A stretch of DNA of 6,264 nucleotides from Dermatophilaceae bacterium. GTDB lineage: Bacteria; Actinomycetota; Actinomycetes; Actinomycetales; Dermatophilaceae. The stretch lies in contig JABFXB010000011.1 of assembly GCA_013361975.1 (NCBI GenBank), forward strand, positions 1 to 6,264, given 5' to 3'. This document shows, one piece after another, positions 5,973 through 6,264 of this stretch. How positions within the stretch are numbered: the first letter of the stretch is position 1; every line of letters begins with the position of its first letter. The position numbers and the translations under genes were made by a program. The notes under the pieces were generated by a model. That model saw only the letters and a list, made by a program, of their open reading frames with translations, did no database searches and was not told the origin of the DNA.

Positions 5973-6264
5973 TCAGTCAGTGCCTGTTTCGGTGCTGCTC
6001 TGCGTGCTTCCCTCCGTGCTGCTCTCGGTTTCCGAGGCTGTCGCGCCGCGGCCCGTCGCCGCCTGGAGGCGGTCGATCTGCTCCGACGCTTCGGCCTTGG
6101 TCAGATCTGCGGGCAGCGTCTCGCCGGCCTCGCGGGCCAGGGTCTCGAGGTAACTGCGCTGAGCGCCGGTCATGGCCTCGTCGCCGGTGACCCAGTCCTC
6201 GGGGTCCTTGATCGTCGAGTCGCCGGCGGTGCCGCCGATCACGTCGTCGTTCGAAGGTGTGTTC
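5973..6264 (-). CDS. DUF3072 family protein, 5' end beyond the window
   Basis: A small acidic protein with the DUF3072 signature: KDPEDWVTGDEAMTGAQRSY, then LETLAREAGE, then LTKAEASEQIDRLQ, ending in a Ser/Thr/Glu/Gly-rich tail. The family is widespread in actinobacteria and proteobacteria and has no established function; the predicted helices and charged surface suggest a small soluble protein. A GTG at 6242 could give 89 residues, but the frame continues to the edge as N-T-P-S-N-D-D, which reads like the usual polar N-terminus of these proteins, so the true start probably lies just outside. The stop is TGA. There is no signal peptide or membrane segment in the visible part. It is convergent with the monooxygenase gene and probably unrelated to it in function. 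Confidence 0.85.
   Translation of the reverse strand, partial: NTPSNDDVIGGTAGDSTIKDPEDWVTGDEAMTGAQRSYLETLAREAGETLPADLTKAEASEQIDRLQAATGRGATASETESSTEGSTQSSTETGTD
5992..6025 (-). repeat. Imperfect 24-bp tandem repeat in the DUF3072 tail
   Basis: GTGCTGCTCT occurs at 5992-6001 and again at 6016-6025, exactly 24 bp (eight codons) apart, giving two S-S-T-E units in the tail (SSTEGSTQ then SSTETGTD). The flanking bases are only partly repeated. It keeps the reading frame and could arise by slippage. Confidence 0.5.

Noticed and set aside
5953..5975. Bidirectional terminator between the monooxygenase and DUF3072 genes
   Set aside because: The stem is interrupted and there is no T-tract on either strand.

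Overview
This is a dense, very GC-rich stretch of an actinobacterial chromosome. The codons nearly always end in G or C, starts are often GTG, and three of the four fully visible starts look leaderless, with a TANNNT-like -10 box 6-7 nt before the start codon. The mix of genes (an EthA-like Baeyer-Villiger monooxygenase, a FadH-type dienoyl-CoA reductase, a luciferase-like oxidoreductase and a DUF3072 protein) fits a free-living actinomycete, perhaps a member of Micrococcales such as Intrasporangiaceae. That family-level placement is only an impression. I see no phage, IS, CRISPR, tRNA or rRNA sequence.

Layout: positions 1-69 are a short leader with no securely assigned gene. Positions 70-2404 hold a two-gene plus-strand operon: a luciferase-like flavin oxidoreductase, then, after a 1-nt gap, a family-1 glycosyltransferase. 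The glycosyltransferase ends tail-to-tail on a minus-strand fadH gene (2401-4440); their two TAG stops share one CTAG tetramer. A 66-bp divergent promoter region (4441-4506) with a small inverted repeat separates fadH from a plus-strand EthA-like monooxygenase (4507-5955). After 17 bp comes the 3' end of a minus-strand DUF3072 gene whose start lies beyond the right edge of the window.

Function: three of the five genes are redox enzymes. FadH reduces 2,4-dienoyl-CoA intermediates during beta-oxidation of unsaturated acyl chains. The monooxygenase should insert oxygen into ketones or oxidise sulfur groups. Their divergent arrangement suggests shared control, possibly in catabolism of lipid-like or ketone substrates. 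The oxidoreductase-glycosyltransferase pair looks like a tailoring or detoxification unit, but its substrates cannot be read from sequence.

The most unusual signal is not a gene. The octamer CGGCATAC occurs six times (both strands), roughly once per kb, in different codon frames. It accounts for every ATA or TAT trinucleotide in the window, and so for every TAT and ATA codon in these genes. This looks like a genome-wide DNA word under selection (uptake, segregation, methylation or protein-binding site) rather than a result of protein coding.
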